Shown here: positions 55,329 through 64,000 of the stretch, piece by piece
How the letters are laid out: each line of letters opens with the position of its first letter
Position numbering within the stretch: position 1 is the first letter of the stretch
Assembly: GCF_037076425.1 (NCBI RefSeq)
Contig: NZ_AP028127.1
Coordinates: forward strand, 1,866,501-1,930,500
Source: Turicibacter faecis
GTDB taxonomy: Bacteria > Bacillota_I > Bacilli_A > MOL361 > Turicibacteraceae
Direction: 5' to 3'
DNA length: 64,000 nt
Translations under genes and position numbers: made by a program
The notes under the pieces: model-generated
Database searches by the model: none
The model's input: the letters and a program-made list of their open reading frames with translations, nothing else
Told to the model about the DNA's origin: nothing

Positions 55329-57281
55329 CTATAAGGTATAAATTCCTTTACCTCTTTGCTTAGAAATGTTTAATTTAATCGTCGCAAGATTAATGTATTC
55401 ATCAATATCGATTGTATTTTTTATATGACCTTTACTAATCCCCACACAGCACGTGATTTCGCGTTTGGCTGAGATTGTTTGACTCTGCTTAATGGCCTCT
55501 AAAATAAAGGTAACTTTCTCAATCACAGCATGCTCTTCAACGTCTTTCAAAACAATAATAAAGTGGTGTCCAGAATGGCGCGAAATAGCGGCATCTGGAA
55601 ACACTTCTTTTAGTAAGTGAGATATTTCTACAAGTACGCGATCTCCCGCTAAATACCCAAAGTCTTGGTTATACAATTTAAAATCATTGATGTCCATTAA
55701 TAAGAAATAATAGTTTTTATCCGGGTCCATTTCGGACTCTAGCTGTTCATATAATGCTTTTTTCGTGAGCGTTCGAGTTAAAGTATCGGTTTTTCCACTG
55801 TCCTTTACTCGTTTTTTCAAGGTTGCCAAATAAACATTATAACGATAAGCCCCGTATGCCAAGCCAATCCCAAATAAGGTCGCCATCACGTATCCTCCAT
55901 ATTTTATTACGACTCGTGAGAATGAGGTGTTAAACTGCATCTCGCGTTGGGCACTTTTTTGAATCATGTCGCGTAAGGCATTAATCGCATCAAGTTCCTG
56001 ATCGAGTGGATCTCTTAAACGAGAAGTATATTGATAGACGGTTTCATAGTCACCTAGCTCGAGTAATCGTGCTAGAATTTGTGGCATCACGTGATGCATA
56101 ATCCCTGAAGTATCGGGGGTAAAATACATCTTTGCTAGCAATTGTTGATAACGCTCGGTAAAGTTAATGTCACTCGCTTTTGTCCGATAACTTAAATCTA
56201 AACGAACCATCTCGATTAATTCACTAACAACTGGGGAAACATTCTCTCTATTTTTTATCAATTCAGCTTCTTTTAAGTATGCTTCACTTTCCTCGTATTT
56301 TCCTTCTAACATGAGAAAATATGCTCGATTAAATGCGATAAACCATTCAATATATTCTTTTTCTTCTTCGACAACTTCAGGGTATTTTTTTGCTAGTTTA
56401 GATAAGCCATTTTCAAACCCCTCATATCCATGCAGGAAATATTGAACTTGCAGCCAATGCCATAACATATCATAGTTTTCCTTAGGATCATCAGAAGCAA
56501 TGGAAAAATAATTTTTTAACATCTCCTCTGTTTCCTCATATTGGTGTGCCCCGAAATAAAAACGGATGAGATGATTCATCAATTGAAGCTGGAGTTCCTT
56601 ATTGTGTAAACTCACACTCATATTGAGGGCACGCGTTAACTCGCTGACCGCTAAATCTTTTAAACCATTTATATCATAAACTTCGGCGAGTTGTTTCATT
56701 AAGATGACCTTTTGTTCCTCATCCCGAGTTAACTGAATAGCCTCACTCAATAAGTAAATCGGGAATGTCGTATGATCCGTATACTCCGTCAACCCTTTAG
56801 CAAACTGCTGATAAAAGGAAATCGCCAGCGGCGAATTTTTCAGTTGAAAAATAACATTATTCGCCTCTTCAAAATAAAGATATCCGTTCTCAACATCGTC
56901 GAGCACTAAGTAATTTGTCGCAAGTGTTTCATAAATCAACGCGTCAATCGGTTGATGTCGGCCTGTAATAAAACTTGCAGCATTTAATAAATAATTAGTT
57001 GATGACTCATAATTTCCTTGAAGAGCAGCAATTTTTCCTAACGCAAAGTAGATTTTTTCTAAATCCTTACGACTCTTTAAATGCGTGAGCTCTTTATTAA
57101 TATCTATTTCATAAGTTGCTAATTGTTCCTCACTGAAATTTTGACTCTCTCCACTAAGAATCTTTTCAATAAACTCGTCACTTTCCGAAAAAAATACCTT
57201 CCCTCTCAAGACAGAGGCTACTAAAATAGCCACTATCACTAGAACACTCAAAATCTTTAGCCAACGGGACTTGCCCCTCAT
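55329..57281 (-). CDS. Membrane protein with extracellular TPR domain and degenerate GGDEF domain
   Basis: 650 residues. Membrane segments at about 7-25 and 458-480 enclose a helical TPR-like region of about 430 residues, which should face outward. The C-terminal 160 residues align with GGDEF domains: TLTRTLTKKAL, FLLMDINDFKLYNQDFGYLAGDRVL (metal-binding Asp530 kept) and HSGHHFIIVL where RxGGDEFxxL is expected. Four of the five signature positions are altered or shifted (SGHHF, 570-574), so cyclase activity is unlikely. It may bind a nucleotide as a sensor. Confidence 0.85.
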   Translation of the reverse strand: MRGKSRWLKILSVLVIVAILVASVLRGKVFFSESDEFIEKILSGESQNFSEEQLATYEIDINKELTHLKSRKDLEKIYFALGKIAALQGNYESSTNYLLNAASFITGRHQPIDALIYETLATNYLVLDDVENGYLYFEEANNVIFQLKNSPLAISFYQQFAKGLTEYTDHTTFPIYLLSEAIQLTRDEEQKVILMKQLAEVYDINGLKDLAVSELTRALNMSVSLHNKELQLQLMNHLIRFYFGAHQYEETEEMLKNYFSIASDDPKENYDMLWHWLQVQYFLHGYEGFENGLSKLAKKYPEVVEEEKEYIEWFIAFNRAYFLMLEGKYEESEAYLKEAELIKNRENVSPVVSELIEMVRLDLSYRTKASDINFTERYQQLLAKMYFTPDTSGIMHHVMPQILARLLELGDYETVYQYTSRLRDPLDQELDAINALRDMIQKSAQREMQFNTSFSRVVIKYGGYVMATLFGIGLAYGAYRYNVYLATLKKRVKDSGKTDTLTRTLTKKALYEQLESEMDPDKNYYFLLMDINDFKLYNQDFGYLAGDRVLVEISHLLKEVFPDAAISRHSGHHFIIVLKDVEEHAVIEKVTFILEAIKQSQTISAKREITCCVGISKGHIKNTIDIDEYINLATIKLNISKQRGKGIYTL

Positions 57282-57440
57282 TTCCTTTTCCTCCTACTAC
57301 CTTCTTCATGACTTAAAAGCGGAAATCATAAGAGATAGCACACTTCTTAAAATATCGACTTCTAAGTATACCTATTGATTTATTACAACAAAATCTTACA
57401 TAAGACTCATTATTATATCATATCATGCGAACATTAAAAG

Positions 57441-57461
57441 CTCAATGATAACCACATCGAG
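57441..57461 (-). terminator. Weak terminator after the GHKL kinase gene
   Basis: CTCGATG and CATTGAG pair with one G-U, followed by CTTTTAAT on the minus strand. The spacer 57282-57472 holds nothing else that I can support. Confidence 0.4.
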
Positions 57462-57472
57462 TGTTCATGATT

Positions 57473-59215
57473 TTAATCAGCAGTCGGAATTGGAATCGTC
57501 ACCGTAAATTGAAATTGGGCATTAACTTCATCGAATTTCCACATCGTCATTCCCCCGTAATAGGATGTCACACGTTCGATATTTTTCACTCCATATCCAT
57601 AGGTCATGCGCTCACGCTTACGACTCATGAGTAATTGGTTGATCACGATAGGTTCATGATCACAGCTATTTATTAATTTTATAACGATATACGACTCATT
57701 AAACGTATAAACTTGAAATTCTATCTCTTTATTCTCGCTTTGTTGACAACTTTCAATCGCATTATCAAGGAGGTTTGTTAGTAAGATCGTTAAATCCTTG
57801 TCGTTGATAAATGATAAATTCACACGTTCGATTTTATAATCAAAGTGAATATTTCCTTTTTTGATGAGGCTTAATTTTTCATTTAAAATGACATCCATTA
57901 ATTGATGACCTGTAACAATCGTATTTGAAAGTTTCCCTAAATCATCATACATCACATCAATATAATCTAAGGCCGCCTGATTCTGTTCTAACTCAATGAG
58001 CCCCTTAATTGAACTGATATGATTTTTTACGTCGTGTGCCATTTCATTAATGCGTTCGTATTTTGAAAATATAATTTCATTATGTTCTAGTGCGAGGTGA
58101 GCACGGCGCTTTTCCATCATGACTTCCTTCATTTTCGCTTTTCGTATGACAAGAGCACCTCCAATAAAAGCTGCTAAAATCGTAATCGCACTGATTACTA
58201 AAGCGCCTATGACTCGTTCCTGTCTCCCTTGGTCATAGCTTTCAATCATATCAAGAACGTCAGTTGTAAACGTTGAAGTCGGAAGAGTTAATAAAATCCC
58301 CATACTAAAGTCACTACTTTTATGTCCAAAAATTAAATAATCTTGATTCTCCGTTTCTTCACGATAAAATCCATAATAGTCTCGATTATGATCGAAGGAA
58401 TCTTTAATCGCTGCCAGTAATTTTGTTTCACGATCCCCTATTCTTTGATAATCTGTCACCCAATTAAAGGGGTGGGTACTAAACAACACATCCCCAAAAT
58501 ACTCTTCAATGGTTTTGGCCCCGCCTAAATTTAATTGAACTAAACTCATATGGGCATCTAATCCTTTAAGTTCTTCTCCTAGATTTAACGTGACATTCCC
58601 CATTAAATCTAACTTCACTTCTTCGCGAACCTTAAAAAAGATGAGTTTTTGATTCACTTCATCACGATAATAGTCTGATGGCCATGGTTCCATCAAATAA
58701 TCCATTAAAGCTTCATCCACATTGATTGGCTTTCCTTGTGCATAAGCGACTTCTAACTGTTCATTTTCTCGATTCCAAATCGAAAATTCATACTTCGGGT
58801 ATTCATAACTCAATCCTTTGATCAACTGTATTAAAGAGGGTGTTCCAGGGAGTTCGTCTCCTTCTAACTTTTCGGTAATGACCCGTTTAATTGAGACCAA
58901 TTCATTCCAAAGCTCCGTTGAGATGACTCCCCGATAAACATTAATTTGCTCCGTTAATACATTCATCGAACTTTTTAATTCTTGTGCCCTTAATGCCAAC
59001 GCTGTTTTATATAACTGATTAATTTCAACCTTTCTCGTTCCCTTAACAATTCCTGTATAACAAATGGTCAAAGGGATCGTAATAATCAACGCTGCTAGAA
59101 AAATTTTCACGTTCGATCCATATTTGAGGAAGAAACGTTTAAATGGGGAATAAACTTTTAAAATAAACCGTTGAATCCTTCCCTTAGCTACGATATGTTT
59201 AGTTCGATTCTGCAT
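57473..59215 (-). CDS. GHKL-type sensor histidine kinase
   Basis: 580 residues. Membrane segments at about 36-55 and 335-357 flank a large extracellular sensor domain. The cytoplasmic part has the phospho-acceptor His394 in NEMAHDVKNHISSIKGL, the N-box TNLLDNAIES (about 480-489) and the glycine-rich TYGYGVKNIERV. This layout (DHVKNH-type H-box, GHKL ATPase) belongs to AgrC/CitA-like kinases that partner LytTR regulators; one such regulator is encoded directly upstream. The signal is unknown. Confidence 0.9.
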   Translation of the reverse strand: MQNRTKHIVAKGRIQRFILKVYSPFKRFFLKYGSNVKIFLAALIITIPLTICYTGIVKGTRKVEINQLYKTALALRAQELKSSMNVLTEQINVYRGVISTELWNELVSIKRVITEKLEGDELPGTPSLIQLIKGLSYEYPKYEFSIWNRENEQLEVAYAQGKPINVDEALMDYLMEPWPSDYYRDEVNQKLIFFKVREEVKLDLMGNVTLNLGEELKGLDAHMSLVQLNLGGAKTIEEYFGDVLFSTHPFNWVTDYQRIGDRETKLLAAIKDSFDHNRDYYGFYREETENQDYLIFGHKSSDFSMGILLTLPTSTFTTDVLDMIESYDQGRQERVIGALVISAITILAAFIGGALVIRKAKMKEVMMEKRRAHLALEHNEIIFSKYERINEMAHDVKNHISSIKGLIELEQNQAALDYIDVMYDDLGKLSNTIVTGHQLMDVILNEKLSLIKKGNIHFDYKIERVNLSFINDKDLTILLTNLLDNAIESCQQSENKEIEFQVYTFNESYIVIKLINSCDHEPIVINQLLMSRKRERMTYGYGVKNIERVTSYYGGMTMWKFDEVNAQFQFTVTIPIPTAD

Positions 59216-59647
59216 GTTACCTTCTCCTCATCGTTATTTAGCATCAATGCATGTAAATTACACTTTATAACCTTGTTTTCCTCACCATTCTTCTACCGAC
59301 AAGACACCTTATCATAGGTCTATAAATTTAATGTTGACTTAGCCTATCGTGAAAAAACCTTTTTCATTGGATGACACGCCTCTTCTAAGCGGATTTAGGG
59401 ACTAGTAAAAATAGAAATTCTTATGTTAACATCTTGTGTAGGCGGACTATTTATTTCCTTCTCTAAATAAGGAGAAATAATCCTAATCTTTACCTCCCGG
59501 TCATCAATCAATTCCAGCACATTAAATCGGTTCCTAAATCTATAAAACTTACTTCACTTTCGACAAAATAGAATAATATACGACAATATTATACACGAAT
59601 GCGTACCAAATTTCTATAAAATTTCAAGTTTCACCGATTGAAACCAT
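59216..59647. promoter_or_regulatory. Upstream region of the kinase gene with repeated TTGTCG
   Basis: TTGTCG occurs three times on the minus strand, at 59297-59302, 59561-59566 and 59581-59586; the last two are direct repeats 20 bases apart. A TATAAT lies at 59588-59593. LytTR regulators bind pairs of direct repeats about two helix turns apart, so autoregulation is possible. No ORF is present. Confidence 0.45.
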
Positions 59648-59682
59648 AGAAAAAGGGAATCCTTCTCGGATTCCCTTTTTCT
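59648..59682. terminator. Strong terminator after the LytTR gene
   Basis: AGAAAAAGGGAATCC and GGATTCCCTTTTTCT form a perfect 15-pair stem with a five-base loop, with A- and T-rich arms that work in both directions. Confidence 0.92.
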
Positions 59683-59703
59683 CTTCATCGACCGTGAAAG
59701 AAC

Positions 59704-60408
59704 TTATAGACTACTCACATATTCCATAAATTTCTCTTTAAATTGTTTATATTTTCGTAAGGAGATATAAACTTCTTGACCGTTCGTTAACGTGACACTA
59801 TCTTTCCCCACTAATTTAACATGCTTCAAATTAACAAGATAACTTGAATGTGTTTGCGCAAAGTGATGATGTTCTAGTTCTTTTTTAAACTGTGCTAGAC
59901 TTTTAGAACTGACATAGACTTCATCCTTTGTATAGAGGTTAACCTTACGACCCGCTATCTCTAAATAAAAGATATCTTCTACGGCGACTTTTGCTACCCT
60001 TTTATCTTGAGAGGCTAGTACAAATGGCGTCTGCTCAATCAGTTGATCCATAACCTCTTCAATTTCTAAATATAAAGACTCATCAGTGATCGGCTTAATA
60101 AGAAATCTTGAAGCAAGTACTTTATACCCCTCAGGCCAGAAATTTTCATGCGCCGTTAAAAAAACAATTTTTGTTCGGTGCGATTGTTCACGAATTTTTT
60201 TTGCTAACTGAATTCCATCAATGCCCGGCAAATGAATATCAAGGAACACCAAATCATATGCCTCTTTGAAATGGTTTAAAAATAATTCAGCACAATCAAA
60301 TGCTTTTATATTTAACGAAATATTCTTTGCCTTTCCGTAACGCTCAACTTGCGTCATAATTTGCTTCATTTGAAACGACTCATCCTCACAAATTGCAATA
60401 CGGTACAA
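59704..60408 (-). CDS. LytTR-family response regulator
   Basis: 234 residues. The receiver domain starts YRIAICEDE and has the phospho-acceptor Asp57 in LVFLDIHLPGIDG and the Lys in FLIKPITDE. The C-terminal LytTR DNA-binding domain has DIFYLEIAGRKVNLYTKD and FAQTHSSYLVNLKHV. The start is taken as TTG at 60408, as GGTGA lies six bases upstream and MYRIAICEDE is a typical start; a GTG at 60417 is too close to the same ribosome site. It is the probable partner of the GHKL kinase. Confidence 0.92.
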   Translation of the reverse strand: MYRIAICEDESFQMKQIMTQVERYGKAKNISLNIKAFDCAELFLNHFKEAYDLVFLDIHLPGIDGIQLAKKIREQSHRTKIVFLTAHENFWPEGYKVLASRFLIKPITDESLYLEIEEVMDQLIEQTPFVLASQDKRVAKVAVEDIFYLEIAGRKVNLYTKDEVYVSSKSLAQFKKELEHHHFAQTHSSYLVNLKHVKLVGKDSVTLTNGQEVYISLRKYKQFKEKFMEYVSSL

Positions 60409-60422
60409 AAAAATCACCGTCC

Positions 60423-62282
60423 TTATTCATCTTCATCTTTTAACGATTTCATATGGCGTTGCACTTCTTTTAAACATCGATCTAAATCAAAGTGATTTGA
60501 TAACTGATAGGATAGTCCGCTCGCTCTCATTAAAAGTTGTCCCTTTGTTATCCCAGTATTAAATCTAATATCTAATGCATGAAAAGCTTCAATCGCTTGA
60601 TTCATTTTTTCATGAATGCACGCTTCTTGATCAAATAGCATCACAATAAACTGATGTCCATTATAACGAACAACGAATCCCTCGTCAAATGTTGATTTTA
60701 ATAAATCAACCGTTTGTCTTAAAATTCGATTTCCTGCCATATACCCATACGTATCATTGTATTTTTGAAAAGATTCTAAATCAAATAACATGACCTGTAA
60801 GGTCTCATGCTCCTTAATTAAAGAGTGAATTTCTTCATCTAACCATTCGTAACTTAATGATTGAGTCAAGGCATCGATTTTTTTCGAGTGTTCTATCTCC
60901 CTTTTCAAACGGCTAATCACTCGTCTTTGATAGAAGTATCCACTCATTAATATGCCAACTCCTATCAATATTAAAGCATTTAATTTAAACATTTGTTTCT
61001 TTTCTGAGCTATCTTTCAAATTCATAATTTGATCAACATCTTCAAATGAAGGCTCTTTCAAATATTCCTGGTCTAAGTAAAACTCATTCGCATAAGGAAC
61101 ACTATTTCCCCTTATTTGAGATAAATAGTCTTTCGCCTGACTGTAAATAAAATACACACTGACTGTCGATAACGCTCCAGTTCTTGATTGTTCTAATAGT
61201 GTCTCATATTCTGAGTATAAATCAATATCTACATTCAGATTTCGTTTAACTTCAAGTTCGAGTGTCTTCCTCCACAACTTAGAGTATTCATCTACTGCCG
61301 CCGTTTCTAGTAATTTCAGGGCTTCCTCATACTGACCTTCGGAAATTAATAAATTTGTCTGTAATAGATCGTAGTAATCATCAATGACTCCGGATTCTTG
61401 TTCTCTGATTTCATTTAAAAACTTAATAGATTCATCATATCCGTGGAGTTGGTAGTAACTATTCATTAAGAAATAGAGATAACCCATCGGATCGATGTCA
61501 TACATTGTTTTATCAATCACTCGAAGTAATTCAAAGGTTCCTTCATAGCGTTCTTCAGCATAGTAAGCCATCGCTCCAAGATATAAAATATATTGTTCTA
61601 ACATTTTATTATTTTGATCTTGCGCCAACATCCATGATTGATAAAGGTAATACATGACCCCTTCGTAGTTATGACTAATTAAACTAATCTCCATCATTAA
61701 TAAATTTGTTTCAATGATTCGCATAGGTGTTAAGTCTAAATAGTTTGCCAACTGAGCTAAATTAGCAACAGCATCGAGGCGACTAAGCGAGTTCACATAA
61801 AGTTTCGCGCGTGATTCATAAACATCTGCTAATAATGAAAGTTCTTGGCAATCAATCGCATATTGTTGCGCTTTTTCATAATAGAGTTGTGACTGTTTAA
61901 AATCGCCTAACAAATAATAATTATTTGAGATTCCCATATAAATCATGATTTGTAGCTTATTCGACTCCGTATTTGCAACACTCAGAGCACGAAAAAGATA
62001 ATCATTTGATTTCTCGTACTCGTTTGAATAATAGTGTAATTGGCTTAACCAATAATATCCCTGTTGTAATTCCTGTCTCGATTTCACGAATTCTAACTCT
62101 TCATTAAGATACTTTTTTTGTTTTTTTATATATTTTGAATCTAAATGATAATATTGTGCCATTTCGAAGTTATGCTCAAACTTATCAGTCCTAGTCATTT
62201 TATACTGATGGCTTACCACTCCAATTAGTAAAATGAACACACTAATTAAAGCCAGTATGATGATAGTAAACCTCCGCTTCAA
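60423..62282 (-). CDS. Membrane protein with extracellular TPR domain and degenerate GGDEF domain
   Basis: 619 residues, paralogue of 55329-57281. Membrane segments at about 5-24 and 434-452 enclose a TPR-like region (for example YYWLSQLHYYSNEYEKSNDY). The GGDEF-like domain keeps Asp501 (VMLFDLESFQKYNDTYGYM) but reads RYNGHQFIVML at the signature (NGHQF, 541-545). I chose the TTG at 62282, because AGGAGGAG lies five bases upstream; the in-frame ATG at 62303 has no ribosome site. Co-transcribed with the LytTR gene. Confidence 0.85.
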   Translation of the reverse strand: MKRRFTIIILALISVFILLIGVVSHQYKMTRTDKFEHNFEMAQYYHLDSKYIKKQKKYLNEELEFVKSRQELQQGYYWLSQLHYYSNEYEKSNDYLFRALSVANTESNKLQIMIYMGISNNYYLLGDFKQSQLYYEKAQQYAIDCQELSLLADVYESRAKLYVNSLSRLDAVANLAQLANYLDLTPMRIIETNLLMMEISLISHNYEGVMYYLYQSWMLAQDQNNKMLEQYILYLGAMAYYAEERYEGTFELLRVIDKTMYDIDPMGYLYFLMNSYYQLHGYDESIKFLNEIREQESGVIDDYYDLLQTNLLISEGQYEEALKLLETAAVDEYSKLWRKTLELEVKRNLNVDIDLYSEYETLLEQSRTGALSTVSVYFIYSQAKDYLSQIRGNSVPYANEFYLDQEYLKEPSFEDVDQIMNLKDSSEKKQMFKLNALILIGVGILMSGYFYQRRVISRLKREIEHSKKIDALTQSLSYEWLDEEIHSLIKEHETLQVMLFDLESFQKYNDTYGYMAGNRILRQTVDLLKSTFDEGFVVRYNGHQFIVMLFDQEACIHEKMNQAIEAFHALDIRFNTGITKGQLLMRASGLSYQLSNHFDLDRCLKEVQRHMKSLKDEDE

Positions 62283-62324
62283 AGCTACTCCTCCTAAATC
62301 CATTCTTGCATGTATGCTGGATTT

Positions 62325-62353
62325 ATCATAACATCCTAATCAGAGGGACTCAA
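62325..62353 (-). promoter_or_regulatory. Promoter of the TPR/GGDEF-like and LytTR operon
   Basis: On the minus strand TTGAGT (62348-62353) and TATGAT (62325-62330) are 17 bases apart. Upstream, at about 62381-62392, GACA-N4-TGTC with TTGTCG is a weak copy of the recurring palindrome. Confidence 0.65.
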
Positions 62354-62500
62354 CATTTTTCACATTTTCGTTGACTTTTTCGACAAAAATGTCTATGTTT
62401 ATCGAATTAATACAAAGCGAAAAGCCCTCTCTATAGCTAACATCACGTAATGGGTTAACTCATCACCGATAAAACTTATGGAGCATCACTATTTATTTAA

Positions 62501-62530
62501 AAGGGATACCGTGAAGAGCGGTATCCTTTT
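62501..62530 (-). terminator. Terminator after the LysM protein gene
   Basis: AAAAGGATACC pairs with GGTATCCCTT (one imperfect pair) around an eight-base loop. It lies about 155 bases after the stop codon. The rest of the spacer holds nothing that I recognise. Confidence 0.6.
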
Positions 62531-62687
62531 CTAGAAAAACGGAAATTCTTTTATTGCTTTATCTCTTAGTATTCAGCGTGAAATTCATTGTTACCATCTA
62601 TATCTAACAGAAGCACACAATATTTTCAATACGCGGTAACCCAATCATCCTTAATCTTTTTATATCGGGCTCGAATCTCTCTTATCC

Positions 62688-64000
62688 TTAATATAGACGT
62701 AACGTTTCTCCAGGATAAATTAAGTTCGGATTTTGGATGCCATTTAATCTCGCTAACGCATTTGCACTCGTTCCATAGCGAGCCGCAATTCCGGATAACG
62801 TATCTCCACTTCGTACCGTATACGTTCCTTGTCCGCTTGCTGTTGCACCAGAATTAGATCCTCCTGATACTGCTGCTGTTCCGCTAATTTTTAGCACTTC
62901 ACCTGCATAAATTAAGTTCGGATTTTGGATGCCATTCAATCTCGCTAACGCATTTGCACTCGTTCCATAGCGAGCAGCGATTCCGGATAACGTATCTCCA
63001 CTTCGTACCGTGTATGTTCCTTGACTAGTGGCTGTTACATTAGAATTAGATCCTCCTGATACTGCTGCTGTTCCGCTAATTTTTAACACTTCACCTGGAT
63101 AAATTAAGTTCGGATTTTGGATGCTGTTTGATCTCGCTAATGCATTCACGCTAGTTCCATAACGAGCGGCAATTCCCGATAACGTATCCCCACTTCGAAC
63201 CGTGTATGTTCCTTGACTAGTGGCTGTTGCATTAGAATAAGATCCACCTGATACAGCTGCGGTTCCACTTATTTTTAAGACTTCACCTGGATAAATTAAG
63301 TTCGGATTTTGAATGCCGTTTAATCTCGCTAATGCATTCACGCTAGTTCCATAACGAGCGGCAATTCCCGATAACGTATCCCCACTTCGAACCGTGTATG
63401 TTTCTTGACTAGTGGCTGTTGCATTAGAATAAGATCCACCTGATACAGCTGCGGTTCCACTTATTTTTAAGACTTCACCTGGATAAATTAAGTTCGGATT
63501 TTGAATGCCGTTTAATCTCGCTAATGCATTCACGCTAGTTCCATAACGAGCGGCAATCTCTGATAAGGTGTCACCCGACTGTACGGTATAGCTTCCTTGT
63601 CCAGATGTTGTTGAACCTGAATGAGTTCCACCTGATACAGACGCGGCTCCTCTTATTTTCAATACCTCACCTGGATAAATCAAGTTCGGATTTTGAATGC
63701 CATTTAATCTGACTAATTCATTCACAGTCGTTCCATAGCGAGCGGCAATTTCCGATAACGTATCGCCTGACTGTACCGTGTACGTTCCAACATCGGTTGG
63801 TGAAGAACTTGGAACTTGTGGTCTTGCATGATCAGGGACTGTCGGAATTCCACCTTGATCAGATAAGAAAATATCCGCTGTATAGTAATCTAAATCGACC
63901 GAGCTTCCATAAATTCCAGGAACCCTTCCAGATTCACTATACTGAAACCCTACCCACTCTGTCCACTTTCCATTATTCCGTGGCTGACTCACACCATACT
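62688..64000 (-). CDS. GH25-type lysozyme C-terminus with six LysM repeats (5' end outside window)
   Basis: The frame is open to the window edge; the visible part is about 436 residues. The first 35 residues ([24 protein letters not shown]) match the end of GH25 muramidase domains, so the catalytic part lies outside. Six LysM domains of about 44 residues follow ([17 protein letters not shown]... [11 protein letters not shown]), joined by Ser/Gly/Ala/Thr linkers. LysM binds GlcNAc in peptidoglycan; the enzyme would cut the glycan strand outside the cell. Confidence 0.88.
   Translation of the reverse strand, partial: YGVSQPRNNGKWTEWVGFQYSESGRVPGIYGSSVDLDYYTADIFLSDQGGIPTVPDHARPQVPSSSPTDVGTYTVQSGDTLSEIAARYGTTVNELVRLNGIQNPNLIYPGEVLKIRGAASVSGGTHSGSTTSGQGSYTVQSGDTLSEIAARYGTSVNALARLNGIQNPNLIYPGEVLKISGTAAVSGGSYSNATATSQETYTVRSGDTLSGIAARYGTSVNALARLNGIQNPNLIYPGEVLKISGTAAVSGGSYSNATATSQGTYTVRSGDTLSGIAARYGTSVNALARSNSIQNPNLIYPGEVLKISGTAAVSGGSNSNVTATSQGTYTVRSGDTLSGIAARYGTSANALARLNGIQNPNLIYAGEVLKISGTAAVSGGSNSGATASGQGTYTVRSGDTLSGIAARYGTSANALARLNGIQNPNLIYPGETLRLY
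62700..63795 (-). repeat. Six tandem LysM-coding repeats, about 192 bases each
   Basis: The sequence TAAGTTCGGATTTTG recurs about every 190-195 bases. Neighbouring units are nearly identical, including linkers, so the number of LysM units may vary between strains by recombination. Confidence 0.85.

Noticed and set aside
59588-59593. TATAAT upstream of the kinase as a mapped promoter
   Set aside because: No -35 box at a normal distance and it lies over 370 bases from the start; kept only as part of the regulatory region.
55329-62282. Calling the two GGDEF-like proteins active diguanylate cyclases
   Set aside because: The signature GG(D/E)EF is SGHHF and NGHQF, so catalysis is not supported.
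62700-63795. Regular repeats that could be taken for a CRISPR array
   Set aside because: The repeats are long, contiguous and in frame, and encode LysM domains with linkers; there are no unique spacers.

Overview
The window is low-GC DNA from a Gram-positive bacterium. Strong GGAGG-type ribosome sites, an LTA-synthase-type sulfatase, LCP and LysM proteins, a class D sortase and a cell-wall sorting signal all point to Bacillota. The mix of IS30/ISL3 elements, a PD-(D/E)XK Rpn-type transposase and GHKL/LytTR signalling would fit an Erysipelotrichia/Turicibacter-like gut organism, but that assignment is a guess. Almost every gene is on the minus strand; the plus-strand exceptions are transposases, their remnants and one unknown gene.

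Layout. 1-580: 3' end of an ISL3-family transposase. 674-2898: a sortase operon (surface protein, class D sortase, membrane protein). 3050-3521: a decayed ISL3-type transposase. 3575-12597: exopolysaccharide locus A, read right to left: Wzz-type regulator, CpsD kinase, priming sugar transferase, GT4, GT2, EpsG-type polymerase, Core-2-type GT, pyruvyl transferase and flippase. Its distal half (3575-9233) is strikingly AT-rich and looks imported. 13078-17407: a complete pglF-pglC-pglD-pglE set for UDP-N,N'-diacetylbacillosamine and its transfer to undecaprenyl phosphate. 17664-18572: a lipoprotein. 18756-39098: exopolysaccharide locus B, with its own Wzz and kinase, about nine glycosyltransferases, O-acetyltransferases, EpsG, pyruvyl transferase, flippase and a PTPS-related membrane protein, but no priming transferase of its own. 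39278-42008: GtrB-like GT2, a beta-propeller-like protein and a phosphoesterase. 42248-43228: an unknown plus-strand gene with an internal duplication. 43510-50832: a 1204-residue glucosaminidase autolysin with four C-terminal repeats, an LTA-synthase-like protein, a small membrane protein and DedA. 51000-53350: an IS30 element that interrupts an IS3-like start, then an Rpn-family nuclease. 53417-62282: an LCP ligase, a coiled-coil membrane protein, two TPR/degenerate-GGDEF membrane proteins and a GHKL kinase/LytTR regulator pair. 62688-64000: GH25 lysozyme C-terminus with six LysM repeats, running off the window.

How it fits together (inference). Two polysaccharides are built on undecaprenyl carriers (one primed by the WcaJ/EpsL-like transferase, one possibly by PglC), flipped, polymerised by EpsG proteins, length-controlled by Wzz/kinase pairs and perhaps attached to peptidoglycan by the LCP protein. 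The autolysin, the LTA-synthase-like protein and the GH25/LysM protein act on the same wall.

The most notable non-coding signal is an identical promoter architecture, CCGACA-N5-TGTCGG-N11-TATAAT, upstream of the locus A Wzz gene and of the lipoprotein gene. Half-sites (TTGTCG) lie in many other upstream regions of the window, which suggests a cell-envelope regulon.
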